Counted from the stretch's first letter, positions 45,633 to 54,130 are shown. The stretch is 64,000 nt of DNA from Koleobacter methoxysyntrophicus (GCF_017301615.1 NZ_CP059066.1:1967001-2031000), one strand, 5' to 3'. Notes: generated by a model from the sequence alone, not told the origin. Numbers and translations: made by a program.

Positions 45633-48293
45633 ATGGAACGCAAGCTGGTCTTAATAGACGCAAATAGCCTCATTCATCGCGCATACCATGCCCTGCCTCT
45701 CTTGAGAACATCTAAAGGGGTATATACCAATGCGGTTTATGGTTTTACTATGATGCTTTTACGGTTACTGGAAGATGAAAAACCGGAGTATATTGTAGCA
45801 GCCTTTGATAAAAAGGGCCCGACCTTTAGACACGGTGAATATGCCGAATATAAAGCCCACAGGGAGAAGATTCCTGAGGAGTTAAGCTCCCAGTTTCCCC
45901 TTTTAAAAAGCCTTCTTTCGGCTTTCAATATTGCTATTTTTGAGGTCGATGGTTATGAAGCTGATGATATTCTGGGTACCATTTCAAAGAAAGCTAATGA
46001 AATAGGAATTGAAACCTTAATAGTAACGGGAGATAAAGATGCTTTACAGCTGGTAACCCCGCACACAAAGGTTTTACTTACCAGAAAGGGCATTTCAGAA
46101 ATGGACCTTTATGACGAGGAAAAGATAAAGGAGAAGTATGGTGTAACCCCTGAAAAATTGGTAGATGTAAAGGGTTTAATGGGGGACCCTTCAGATAATA
46201 TCCCGGGAGTTCCTAATATAGGGGAGAAAACGGCCGTAAAATTAGTTAAAGAATTTGGCAGCATTGAAAACCTTTTAAATAACCTTGAGAACCTTAAAGG
46301 TAAACTTAAAGAGAATTTGGAAAAGAATAAAGAACAGGCCCTTCTCAGCAGGAAACTGGCTGAGATTGTTACTGAGGTTCCGTTAGAATTCGATTTGGAA
46401 AAATTAAGGTATTGCAAAAAAATCAATCAAGACGTTATAAAGGTCTTTAAAGAACTGGAATTTACAAGCCTGTTAAAAAAAGTCGGTTTTCAGAATCCCC
46501 AAAAGGATACTGACAAAAACGCTGATTTTACTACAATTGATGAAATTGAAATCCTTAACGAAAAATTGGAGGAGGTAAAGCAAAAGGGTTTAGTGGCCCT
46601 GAGCATTGAAGTTGACGAAAAAGCGATACAAACGGGCAAAATTAAGGGCATGTCTTTCTGTTTAAATGAAGATGAAATATATTTTATTCATGCAGAGGCC
46701 TTATCGGGTATGTGGGAATTTTTAAAACCCATATTTGAAGATGAAAAAGTAAAAAAGATCTTTCACGACGCAAAAGTAATTTATATTTTATTAAAAAATA
46801 AAGGAATAAAACTCAGGGGATTAGAAATAGATACCAAGATTGGAGCATATCTTATAGATCCAACTAAAACTAATTATGACCTTGAAAACCTTTCGGTTGA
46901 ATTTCTGAACTTTCATTTCAGAGCGTATAATTCTTCAAAAGAAGCCGGAGAGAAAAGTAATACCGATGATTGCTTTGAGGTCTTAAAGGAATATTCCTGC
47001 CAGAAAGCCCGAGCATTAATTAAGTTAAAGGATGTTCTGGTAGAAAAACTAAAACAAAATGAGCTGATGTTTCTCTTTTCTGAAATAGAAATTCCGCTGA
47101 TAGAAGTCCTTGCAGAAATGGAAGTTAACGGGATAAGCGTTGACCTGGAAGAATTAAAAAATTTATCCCGGGAGTTCGGGAACAAGCTTGAATCTTTAAC
47201 CGAGCGAATTTATGATATTGCCGGTGTAGAATTCAATATAAATTCCCCCAAACAATTGGGTGAGGTTCTTTTTGAAAAATTAGGGTTACCTGTGATTAAA
47301 AAAACAAAAACAGGTTATTCAACAGGTGCTGATGTTTTACAGAAATTGAGAAATCAGCATGAAATTATTGACCTAATCCTCGATTATAGAACAATAATGA
47401 AACTAAAATCGACTTATGTAGACGGTTTAATTGGATTAATAGATAAAAAAACGGGTAAAATCCATACCAGTTTCAACCAGACTGTTACTGCTACCGGAAG
47501 GCTCAGCAGCACTGAACCCAATTTACAAAACATACCTGTAAGATTGGAGATAGGCCGAAGAATACGTAAGGTTTTCAAAGCGGAAAAACCGGGAAACGTA
47601 TTATTGGCTGCTGACTATTCTCAGATTGAATTAAGAATTCTCGCTCACCTCTCCGAAGACGAAAACCTTATTAAGGCCTTTATGAATGATGAGGATATAC
47701 ATAGCAAAACAGCCTCAGAGATATTCGGAGTAAAACCGGAAGAGGTAACTCCCCTTATGAGAAGTCGGGCAAAGGCTGTAAACTTTGGAATAGTTTACGG
47801 TATAAGCGATTTTGGGCTGGCAGAGGACCTGGGTATCAGCAGGAAGGAAGCTCAGGAATATATAGACAATTATTTCCGGAAGTACCCTAAAGTAAGGGAT
47901 TATATCAGGGAAATTATAAAAAAAGCACGCCTTCAGGGTTATGTAACTACGATTTTGAACAGAAGGAGGTATCTGCCCGATATTTACAGCAAGAACTTTA
48001 ATATCAGGTCATTTGCAGAGAGGACAGCAATAAATACGCCTATTCAGGGGAGTGCCGCTGATATAATTAAAATGGCTATGATAAGGGTATACAGGCGGTT
48101 AAAAAATAATGGTTTATCTGCAAAAATGATTTTACAGGTGCACGATGAATTGATCTTTGATGTTCCTGATAAAGAGATTGAACCTGCAAAAGCAATAATA
48201 AAAAAAGAAATGGAAGAGGCTTTTCCCTTAAAAGTCCCGCTCAAAGTCGATTTTAAATCGGGTTTGACCTGGTTTGATATGGAAAAAGCTTAG
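45633..48293 (+). CDS. polA: DNA polymerase I
   Basis: 886 residues. The 5'-3' exonuclease (YEADDILGTISKKA, VTGDKDALQLV, KGLMGDPSDNIPGVPNIGEKTA) is intact. The 3'-5' exonuclease domain (~300-470) is degenerate: the DxE pair reads SIEVD and the third motif YSCQKARAL lacks the catalytic aspartate, so there should be no proofreading, as in Bacillus-type Pol I. The polymerase motifs are complete: LLAADYSQIELRILAH, RSRAKAVNFGIVYG and LQVHDELIFD. It serves repair and Okazaki fragment processing. AAGGAG precedes ATG 45633. The coaE gene follows at once. Confidence 0.97.
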   Translation: MERKLVLIDANSLIHRAYHALPLLRTSKGVYTNAVYGFTMMLLRLLEDEKPEYIVAAFDKKGPTFRHGEYAEYKAHREKIPEELSSQFPLLKSLLSAFNIAIFEVDGYEADDILGTISKKANEIGIETLIVTGDKDALQLVTPHTKVLLTRKGISEMDLYDEEKIKEKYGVTPEKLVDVKGLMGDPSDNIPGVPNIGEKTAVKLVKEFGSIENLLNNLENLKGKLKENLEKNKEQALLSRKLAEIVTEVPLEFDLEKLRYCKKINQDVIKVFKELEFTSLLKKVGFQNPQKDTDKNADFTTIDEIEILNEKLEEVKQKGLVALSIEVDEKAIQTGKIKGMSFCLNEDEIYFIHAEALSGMWEFLKPIFEDEKVKKIFHDAKVIYILLKNKGIKLRGLEIDTKIGAYLIDPTKTNYDLENLSVEFLNFHFRAYNSSKEAGEKSNTDDCFEVLKEYSCQKARALIKLKDVLVEKLKQNELMFLFSEIEIPLIEVLAEMEVNGISVDLEELKNLSREFGNKLESLTERIYDIAGVEFNINSPKQLGEVLFEKLGLPVIKKTKTGYSTGADVLQKLRNQHEIIDLILDYRTIMKLKSTYVDGLIGLIDKKTGKIHTSFNQTVTATGRLSSTEPNLQNIPVRLEIGRRIRKVFKAEKPGNVLLAADYSQIELRILAHLSEDENLIKAFMNDEDIHSKTASEIFGVKPEEVTPLMRSRAKAVNFGIVYGISDFGLAEDLGISRKEAQEYIDNYFRKYPKVRDYIREIIKKARLQGYVTTILNRRRYLPDIYSKNFNIRSFAERTAINTPIQGSAADIIKMAMIRVYRRLKNNGLSAKMILQVHDELIFDVPDKEIEPAKAIIKKEMEEAFPLKVPLKVDFKSGLTWFDMEKA

Positions 48294-48304
48294 GGGGTGG
48301 TATT

Positions 48305-48937
48305 ATTTTAAAAACAATAGGTCTTACAGGGGGTATTGCCAGTGGAAAGAGTTCTGTTTCCAGTGTCCTCAGGGATTTAGGGGCAATAGTTATCGATGCG
48401 GATATAATTTCAAGGCAGATAATTGAACCCGGCAAAGAGGCATGGAAAGAAATAATAGATTATTTTGGTAAAGGGGTCATTAAAAATGGGGGAGTCGTAG
48501 ATAGAAAGGTTTTAGGTGATATAGTATTTTCGGATGAAGAAAAGCTCAGGGTCTTAAATAATATCACCCACCCAAAAATAATCAATAAGATTAAGGAACT
48601 GGTTCAACGGGAAAAGGAAAAAAACAGAGAAGGGGTAATTGTAATAGATGCCGCATTATTAATCGAACTGGGAATGCATAAAATGGTTGATGAAGTATGG
48701 GTTGTAGCCGTAAATGAAGAGAGACAACTGGAAAGGCTTTTAAAAAGGGAAAAGGATCTAACAAAAGAACAGGCCATTGAGAGGATATACTCTCAAATGC
48801 CTACAAGAGAAAAATTAAAATATGCACATAGGGTAATAGATAATAGCGGTAGCTTTGAGGATACTAAAAAACAGGTGCTGAAACTATGGACAGAATTACA
48901 AAATGATATAAAGGAATATCGGGAGGATAATAGGTGA
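48305..48937 (+). CDS. coaE: Dephospho-CoA kinase, apparent ATT start
   Basis: About 210 residues; last step of coenzyme A synthesis. The P-loop IGLTGGIASGKSS is at the very start, followed by VIDADIISRQ and later MPTREKLKYAHRVIDNSG. The open frame reaches back only to a TGA at 48275, and between that stop and the P-loop there is no ATG, GTG, TTG or CTG. The only family-like start is ATT at 48305 (giving MLKTIGLTGG), seven bases after AGGGGG at 48292; ATT 48302 is the alternative. The first downstream ATG (48674) would remove the P-loop. It starts 11 bp after polA and overlaps the next gene by 4 bp. Confidence 0.9.
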   Translation: MLKTIGLTGGIASGKSSVSSVLRDLGAIVIDADIISRQIIEPGKEAWKEIIDYFGKGVIKNGGVVDRKVLGDIVFSDEEKLRVLNNITHPKIINKIKELVQREKEKNREGVIVIDAALLIELGMHKMVDEVWVVAVNEERQLERLLKREKDLTKEQAIERIYSQMPTREKLKYAHRVIDNSGSFEDTKKQVLKLWTELQNDIKEYREDNR

Positions 48938-49503
48938 TTTACGTTTTTAATTTAAGGCATTTTAAGTGGTTAATTATGCTGCTTTTACTTATACTAATTT
49001 TGCTGCTCTTTGTTTTATCAGGGCGGTGGTTTATACGTCAGATTTATCCCTTGAAATATTCTGATTATATCTTTAAATATTCAAAAGAGAATCAGGTCGA
49101 TCCTTATCTTACAGCTTCAATCATATTGGTGGAAAGCAAGTATTATCCTAATGCTGTTTCAAAAAAAGGTGCAAGAGGCCTGATGCAGATAATGCCCAGA
49201 ACCGGAGAGTGGGTTGCACAGCAGTTGGACCTGGAAGGTTTTCATCCCGATTATCTTTTTGACCCCGAGATAAATATAAAGATCGGGACCTGGTATCTTT
49301 CTTACCTTATGAAACAGTTCAATGGGGATCTAACACTGGTTTTGGCTGCTTATAACGGAGGGCAGGGTAATGTTAGGGCCTGGTTACAGCAAAGAAATAG
49401 TAATAAAGAAAACGACCTGGAGGATTTTCCCTTTAGAGAAACCCGTCAATATGTGATTAAAATTAACAGGGTTTACAAAGTTTATAAGAGATTATACGGT
49501 TAG
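48934..49503 (+). CDS. Membrane-anchored lytic transglycosylase (SLT family)
   Basis: 189 residues: an N-terminal membrane helix (WLIMLLLLILILLLFVLSG) and an SLT domain with the catalytic glutamate in ILVESKYYPNAVSKKGARG, then GLMQIMP and AAYNGGQGNVRAW. It cleaves glycan strands in the wall to anhydromuropeptides. GTG 48934 overlaps the coaE stop (GTGA). The polA-coaE-slt order is common in clostridia. Confidence 0.93.
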   Translation: MIYVFNLRHFKWLIMLLLLILILLLFVLSGRWFIRQIYPLKYSDYIFKYSKENQVDPYLTASIILVESKYYPNAVSKKGARGLMQIMPRTGEWVAQQLDLEGFHPDYLFDPEINIKIGTWYLSYLMKQFNGDLTLVLAAYNGGQGNVRAWLQQRNSNKENDLEDFPFRETRQYVIKINRVYKVYKRLYG

Positions 49504-49614
49504 TTTTCATCAAATTAAAATAGAGAAAAAGTAATTCAAATAAGGAAAAACAAACAGGCCATAGCATATTAAAAATAAAAGCAATTATTTCGTAATACGG
49601 AAAGGAAGGTAGAT

Positions 49615-50649
49615 ATGAGGGAATTTAAGAAATTGGAGGATGTAAAGGATTTTAAAATAGATAAAGAGAGGAGATTTTTTTCTGCACAGCACGAGGAAAT
49701 AGCTTGTGGTGCAACAACAGATATCTACTTTATTAAAACTTTAGAAATACTTGAACATTTGGGCCTTGCTGAAAAGAAAGTAACTGCAGAAGTATTTCCG
49801 AGGAGGGGCGGGGTTTTGGCAGGTTTGGATGAGGTCCTCAATCTTTTAAAGGATAAGGACCTGGAAATCTGGGGGCTGCCTGAGGGGGAAACCTTTGAGT
49901 CAAAGGAAACCGTATTGAGGATAAGGGGGCCGTATAAGGAATTGGCAGTTTTTGAAACCCCCCTGCTAGGTATACTTGCCAGTTCGTGTGGATGGGCGAC
50001 AGCTGCCAGGGAATGCAGAGAAGCTGCAGGAGATAAAATCTTTATTTGTTTTGGAGCAAGGCACGTGCATCCCGCTGTTGCCTCTGTTATGGAAAGGGCA
50101 GCGGTAATAGGCGGTGCCAGCGGTGCCAGCTGTATATTAGCAGCAAAGCTCTTGAACCTGAACCCTACCGGAACGGTACCCCATGCTGCCTTTTTAATTG
50201 CCGGAGATACCCTTACAATTTCCAGAGCATATGATGAGGTTATGCCGCCGGATTCTCCCAGGATAATCCTTGTAGATACCTTTAAAGATGAAGTAGAAGA
50301 AACACTAAGGGTTGCGGACCTTTTGAAGGATAAGCTGGATGGCATACGGTTAGATACCCCCAGTGAGCGGGGTGGTGTTACGCCCGATCTGGTTAAGGAG
50401 GTACGGGCACTGCTGAATTTAAAGGGGTACGGTCATGTAAAAATTTTTGTATCGGGCGGTCTTACACCGGAAAAAATCAGGGTTTTAAGTGAAGCGGGAG
50501 CGGATGCCTTTGGGGTAGGAAGCTATATATCGAGTGCTTCTCCCATTGATATGACAATGGACGTAAAGGAAGTGGATGATAAACCGGTAGCCAAGAGGGG
50601 CAGATTGCCTGGGATAATTGAAAACCACAAACTAAAAAGGTTTAAATAA
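49615..50649 (+). CDS. pncB: Nicotinate phosphoribosyltransferase
   Basis: 344 residues, the short form of the enzyme that joins nicotinate and PRPP to give nicotinate mononucleotide. Motifs include FFSAQHEEIACGATTDIYF near the start, CFGARHVHPAVASVMERAA in the middle and VSGGLTPEKIRVLSEAGADA at the phosphate-binding end. It provides NAD salvage beside the de novo nadABC genes at 60 kb. AAAGGAAGG precedes ATG 49615. A sigma-A promoter for the next gene begins 2 bp after its stop. Confidence 0.92.
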   Translation: MREFKKLEDVKDFKIDKERRFFSAQHEEIACGATTDIYFIKTLEILEHLGLAEKKVTAEVFPRRGGVLAGLDEVLNLLKDKDLEIWGLPEGETFESKETVLRIRGPYKELAVFETPLLGILASSCGWATAARECREAAGDKIFICFGARHVHPAVASVMERAAVIGGASGASCILAAKLLNLNPTGTVPHAAFLIAGDTLTISRAYDEVMPPDSPRIILVDTFKDEVEETLRVADLLKDKLDGIRLDTPSERGGVTPDLVKEVRALLNLKGYGHVKIFVSGGLTPEKIRVLSEAGADAFGVGSYISSASPIDMTMDVKEVDDKPVAKRGRLPGIIENHKLKRFK

Positions 50650-50650
50650 G

Positions 50651-50679
50651 TTGACATAATAAGTATGACTATATATAAT
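50651..50679 (+). promoter_or_regulatory. Consensus sigma-A promoter
   Basis: TTGACA at 50651, a spacer of 17 bases, TATAAT at 50674. Perfect match to the housekeeping consensus, placed before the peptide-binding lipoprotein gene. Confidence 0.85.
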
Positions 50680-50712
50680 TTCTCTATAGGGTTAATCTAA
50701 GGGGGAAAAATA

Positions 50713-52353
50713 ATGTTAAAATACAGGATAATAACCATTATTTCCATTTTATTTGCTGCATTGATTTTAGTCATCTCAGGATGTAGTGATAATAATGTCA
50801 TTGAAGAACCGGAGGAAAATATAGAAATCAATCCGGTAAATGGCGGTAATCTTGTAATAGGAATCGATGGAAATGTTGAAACCTTAAACCCCATTCTCGC
50901 CACCGGAGAAGGAGAAAGACAGATTTCGGGATTTATATTTAGAGGTCTTGTTAAATCGGGCGAGGATTTGCGTAATATACCCGAGCTTGCCGAAAGCTGG
51001 GAGATTTCCCCCGATGGTCTTGAATGGACCTTTCTCTTAAAGGACAGTGCAAGATGGCATGATGGTACACCTGTCACATCCCAGGATGTCGTTTTTACCT
51101 TTGATAGAATCTTTGACCCCCGATTAAATTCCCCTCTGAGGGAAAATTTTCAGAATATAGCTTCATATAAAGCTGTAGATGACAAAACAGTAATCTTTGA
51201 ACTTTTTCAACCGGATGCCTTTTTTTTGAATGACTTAACGGTGGGTATAATTCCGGCCCATATATTTAAAGAAGAGGATTTTACTGTTGAAGCATATAAA
51301 AACCTGACAATAGGTAATGGGCCTTTCAAGATAAAGAATTGGGATAAAACCTTGAAAACTTTAACCCTTGAGAAAAATCATGACTATTTCGGCAAAGTGC
51401 CGTATTTAGATGAAGTGATATTTAAGACCTTTCCTGACTCCGAAGCCCAAAAGTCTGCATTTAAAGCCGGTGAAATCGATACCGTTGAGATTAGTATAGA
51501 TGATTGGCCTCTCTATCAGCAGATGAAAAATGTTAAAACCTACCAGTTTCCGCGAATGTACTATGAGTTTATTGGATTAAATCTCAAAAAGAACCATTTT
51601 CAGGATTTTAAGATAAGACAGGCACTTATATATGCCATTAACCGGGGAAAAATAGTCGGAGAGGTTCTTTTAAATAAGGGTAGAACGGTTAATTCACCTA
51701 TACCTGACCATTCATGGGCCTTTAACAGCAATTTAGAGAGATATCAGTATAACCCCCAAAAAGCGTTAAATCTATTGAAAGAAGCCGGATGGGAAATATC
51801 CGAAGACCGTATCCTTTATAAAGAAACCGGAACGGGTAAAAGGGAAAAATTCGAATTTACTTTAATAGTTAATGAAGAGAATAAGATGAGGTATCGTGTT
51901 GCTGAACTAATAAAACAAGATTTGGAACAGATAGGTATTCATATGAAAATCCTGGTTAAACCGTGGGATGAAGTGCTAAAACATATTAGAAGGAGAGATT
52001 TTGAGGCAGTGTTTGCGGCATGGGAATTAGATACGGTACCCGATATGCAGTTTGCTTTTCATTCCAACGAGATTTCCGGGGGCTATAATTTCGTTTCTTA
52101 TATAAATCAGGAGTTCGATAAGATCGTTGTGGAACTCAGAAGAACAACAGATACCAAAAAGAGACAGGAGCTCTTACTTAAATCTCAGGAAATTATAAAC
52201 AGGGACCTTCCTTATATATTTTTGTATTCTAAAGACAGGCTTTTAGCCGTAAGATCCAAATTTAAGGGGGTTTTTCCAAACCCGAATGGATTTTACTGGA
52301 ATATAGAAGAATGGTGGGTGCCGGAGGAATTCCAGAAAAAAGGCGATAAATGA
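50713..52353 (+). CDS. Oligopeptide-binding lipoprotein (SBP family 5)
   Basis: 546 residues. Signal peptide with lipobox (AALILVISGCSDN; cysteine near residue 24), then the extracellular solute-binding family 5 fold (GGNLVIGIDGNVETLNPI, ESWEISPDGLEWTF, WHDGTPVTSQDVVFTFDR). It captures peptides or similar solutes for an ABC importer, but no permease or ATPase gene is adjacent, so it may work with a distant transporter. AAGGGGGAA precedes ATG 50713; a perfect sigma-A promoter drives it. Confidence 0.93.
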   Translation: MLKYRIITIISILFAALILVISGCSDNNVIEEPEENIEINPVNGGNLVIGIDGNVETLNPILATGEGERQISGFIFRGLVKSGEDLRNIPELAESWEISPDGLEWTFLLKDSARWHDGTPVTSQDVVFTFDRIFDPRLNSPLRENFQNIASYKAVDDKTVIFELFQPDAFFLNDLTVGIIPAHIFKEEDFTVEAYKNLTIGNGPFKIKNWDKTLKTLTLEKNHDYFGKVPYLDEVIFKTFPDSEAQKSAFKAGEIDTVEISIDDWPLYQQMKNVKTYQFPRMYYEFIGLNLKKNHFQDFKIRQALIYAINRGKIVGEVLLNKGRTVNSPIPDHSWAFNSNLERYQYNPQKALNLLKEAGWEISEDRILYKETGTGKREKFEFTLIVNEENKMRYRVAELIKQDLEQIGIHMKILVKPWDEVLKHIRRRDFEAVFAAWELDTVPDMQFAFHSNEISGGYNFVSYINQEFDKIVVELRRTTDTKKRQELLLKSQEIINRDLPYIFLYSKDRLLAVRSKFKGVFPNPNGFYWNIEEWWVPEEFQKKGDK

Positions 52354-52408
52354 TAAAATAATAGGCAGTGTAAAATTTAAGTAGATAGCAGGAGGGAAAA
52401 AATCCGGG

Positions 52409-52437
52409 TTGACATATAATCTACCCGATTGTATAAT
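52409..52437 (+). promoter_or_regulatory. Consensus sigma-A promoter for tRNA-Leu
   Basis: TTGACA (52409), 17-base spacer, TATAAT (52432). Transcription should start near 52444, so the tRNA half-gene at 52460 and the intact tRNA are in one transcript. Confidence 0.85.
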
Positions 52438-52459
52438 ATATATTGTGAAATTAAAGAAT

Positions 52460-52497
52460 GCCGGGATAGTGAAACTGGCAGACACGCTATCTTGAAG
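52460..52497 (+). pseudogene. tRNA-Leu 5' half (truncated tRNA)
   Basis: GCCGGGATAGTGAAACTGGC and the following bases match the 5' acceptor strand, D arm and start of the anticodon arm of a tRNA-Leu (ACACGCTATCTTGA), then similarity stops. No 3' half or matching acceptor strand (CCCGGC) follows. It lies only 9 bp before an intact tRNA-Leu and after a perfect promoter. Confidence 0.75.
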
Positions 52498-52506
52498 TTA
52501 AATAAT

Positions 52507-52591
52507 GCGGGAGTGCTGGAACAGGCAGACAGGCACGTTTGAGGGGCGTGTGTCAGATGACGTGTGGGTTCAAGTCCCACCTCCCGCACCA
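52507..52591 (+). tRNA. tRNA-Leu (anticodon GAG)
   Basis: 85 bases with encoded CCA: acceptor GCGGGAG/CTCCCGC, anticodon stem CACGT/GCGTG with loop TTGAGGG giving GAG, a class II variable arm, and GTTCAAGTC in the T arm. Sits downstream of a consensus promoter and a tRNA half-gene and is followed by a strong terminator. Confidence 0.94.
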
Positions 52592-52605
52592 TTTAATAAA
52601 AAAAT

Positions 52606-52656
52606 AACCCCCACTTTCCTTCCTAAATAGAGTAGGGTAGGGTAAGGGGGTTTTTT
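52606..52656 (+). terminator. Terminator after tRNA-Leu(GAG)
   Basis: AACCCCC and GGGGGTT arms separated by a partly pairing C/T- and G/A-rich interior, followed by six T. It lies 15 bp after the tRNA. Confidence 0.75.
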
Positions 52657-52778
52657 CTTGTTCTTATGGGTATTTTTAATTTATTATCCATCTTTTTTTA
52701 ATATTTAAGATTAGATTTTACTTGTTCATAAAGTTTCATAGATATTATAGCAAATAGTTTTTAAACATGAGCCTGTCT

Positions 52779-52806
52779 AAAGCCCAGAAGGGCTTTTATT
52801 TTTTTA
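52779..52806 (+). terminator. Terminator-like hairpin with no obvious gene upstream
   Basis: AAGCCC-AGAA-GGGCTT followed by TTATTTTTTTT. A textbook plus-strand terminator about 125 bp after the previous one, with no ORF or tRNA in between, so it may end a short non-coding transcript or catch read-through. Confidence 0.65.
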
Positions 52807-52824
52807 AAATCGCGATAAAAAAGA

Positions 52825-52850
52825 GGTCTGATTAATAATATAATCAGACC
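52825..52850. repeat. Perfect 10-bp inverted repeat
   Basis: GGTCTGATTA-ATAATA-TAATCAGACC. It lies in the non-coding stretch between the tRNA and the YjcZ-like genes, about 20 bp after the terminator-like hairpin. On neither side is there a T run. Possibly an operator or RNA stem. Confidence 0.8.
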
Positions 52851-52980
52851 CGGAGGGTGTTTTGCATTTATGGATACAATTATACAATAATACTAGAAAA
52901 AAATCAAGTTTTTTATTGCAATCTAAAAAATAGAATGATTCCTTGAGTCCTCTATGCAAACATTCCGGATAAATATGAGA

Positions 52981-53006
52981 AAGGTAACGGAAGATTCCGT
53001 TACCTT
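52981..53006 (-). terminator. 12-bp perfect hairpin after YjcZ-like gene
   Basis: AAGGTAACGGAA-GA-TTCCGTTACCTT, starting 10 bp after the minus-strand stop at 53017. The U tract that follows on the minus strand is weak (TCTCATATTT), so it may act as an mRNA-stabilising end rather than a strong terminator. Confidence 0.6.
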
Positions 53007-53016
53007 ATATTTTGAA

Positions 53017-53121
53017 TTACGCTTCTGTTCCGTAGCATCCATAGCCACCTATTACCAGCAGAATCAAAATCAAGAAGATCAAGAACACAATCCCATAGTA
53101 ACCTCCATAAAATCCTGACAT
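53017..53121 (-). CDS. YjcZ-like small sporulation membrane protein (34 aa)
   Basis: Encodes MSGFYGGYYG, then the helix IVFLIFLILILLVIGGYG and a short end CYGTEA: the typical layout of YjcZ-family sporulation proteins (glycine/tyrosine start, one membrane helix). GGAGGGAG lies eight bases before the ATG at 53121. A paralogue is encoded 145 bp upstream on the same strand. Members are made in the mother cell in Bacillus; the exact role is unknown. Its size puts it below common gene-calling limits. Confidence 0.85.
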   Translation of the reverse strand: MSGFYGGYYGIVFLIFLILILLVIGGYGCYGTEA

Positions 53122-53265
53122 CTAACTCCCTCCTTCCTCTTTTCCCAGTTTAATCCCTACTTACGGTTTTTATATCAATCACTGGTGGTAAATAAACAAC
53201 CAGATATGCTATAGGGTTGTTGCCAACAACCGTTTGCAAACTACCTCTCTTTATATGGTTGTAGG

Positions 53266-53373
53266 CTATGCTTCAGCTTCATAAAATCCATAACCGCCTA
53301 ATAGAAGCAGGATTAAGATTAAAAAGATCAGGAATACACCATTGTAGTAATAACCTCCAACGGGACCTGACAT
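53266..53373 (-). CDS. YjcZ-like small sporulation membrane protein (35 aa)
   Basis: Encodes MSGPVGGYYYNG, then the helix VFLIFLILILLLLGGYG and FYEAEA, very similar to the neighbour at 53017. AGGAGGAGGGG lies before the ATG at 53373. A TATAAT lies about 40 bp upstream on the minus strand. Between the two genes, at 53215-53231, is a GGTTGTTG/CAACAACC dyad. The pair probably arose by tandem duplication. Confidence 0.85.
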   Translation of the reverse strand: MSGPVGGYYYNGVFLIFLILILLLLGGYGFYEAEA

Positions 53374-53617
53374 TAAAATCCCCTCCTCCTATTTTTTAAT
53401 ATATATTATACTTTTGTTGTAAGAATCGTTACTACAACTTTTTGTTGCTGGTTTTAAAGTATTAATCATAGTCTAACTGACTTCTTTCAATAATTAGTGT
53501 ATGATACTATACTTTTTAGTGTTACTAAGTTTAGCAGTATTGTTTTTATAACTATACCGTTAGCCCAGGTAAAAAATTAAATAGCGTTCCTCCTTAAAAA
53601 TATTAAAAACGAAAATA

Positions 53618-53626
53618 TGGTATAAT
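53618..53626 (+). promoter_or_regulatory. Extended -10 promoter before CheY-like gene
   Basis: TGGTATAAT, a perfect extended -10, about 42 bp before the start of the response regulator. Confidence 0.55.
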
Positions 53627-53667
53627 AGATAATAAAAGCAATAAAACAGTATCCTCAGGAGGCACAA

Positions 53668-54033
53668 ATGGCAAGGATTTTTTTAGTAGACGATTCAAAA
53701 TTTATGCGCAATATCTTAAAAAATATTCTAAAAGAACGAAACCATACAATTTGTGGTGAGGCGGCAAATGGAAAGGATGCGGTTTTAAATTTTTTTAAAG
53801 CGAGACCCGATTTAGTTATCATTGACATAAACCTGCCAGACTTTGATGGGATTGAGGTCCTTAGAAGGATAAAAACAATAGACCCGAACGTCAAGGCGAT
53901 AATTTGCAGTTCGATGGGACAGCGGGACTACATTATGGAGGCATATCAAGCAGGGGCATATGATTTTATAGTTAAACCCTTTGAGCCAAGCCAGATATTG
54001 GCATCCGTTGAAAAGACTTTAAAAAGGTTTTAA
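53668..54033 (+). CDS. CheY-like single-domain response regulator
   Basis: 121 residues, receiver domain only. Acidic pair in FLVDDSKFMRNILK, phosphoacceptor aspartate in VIIDINLPDFDG, the switch serine in IICSSMGQRD and the lysine in FIVKPFEPSQ. The VDDSKFMR start is typical of CheY. It should signal to a motor or another partner by phosphorylation. No chemotaxis kinase is nearby; the only other chemotaxis gene in the window is a pseudogene at 10.7 kb. AGGAGGCACAA precedes ATG 53668. Confidence 0.93.
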   Translation: MARIFLVDDSKFMRNILKNILKERNHTICGEAANGKDAVLNFFKARPDLVIIDINLPDFDGIEVLRRIKTIDPNVKAIICSSMGQRDYIMEAYQAGAYDFIVKPFEPSQILASVEKTLKRF

Positions 54034-54130
54034 TTACAAATACATATATCTTTACAGCCTTGACATTAAAGGGTTTCAAATGATAAAATCAATTAATAAT
54101 TATTACCAAACTTAAAGGAAGGGATTAAGA

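Larger units (their letters stand above)
52592..53016. other. Non-coding stretch with serial hairpins
   Basis: About 425 bases without a supportable gene between tRNA-Leu and the YjcZ-like pair. It holds four hairpins in a row: the tRNA terminator, an orphan terminator (52779), an inverted repeat (52825) and a 12-bp stem at 52981-53006. Confidence 0.55.

Noticed and set aside
46500-47060. Loss of catalytic residues in the 3'-5' exonuclease domain of DNA polymerase I as a novelty
   Set aside because: The seen loss is normal for Pol I of many Firmicutes, so it is noted with the gene but not reported as unusual.
52377-52592. 71-codon minus-strand frame over the tRNA region
   Set aside because: It is antisense to the tRNA half-gene and tRNA-Leu(GAG), which explain the sequence.
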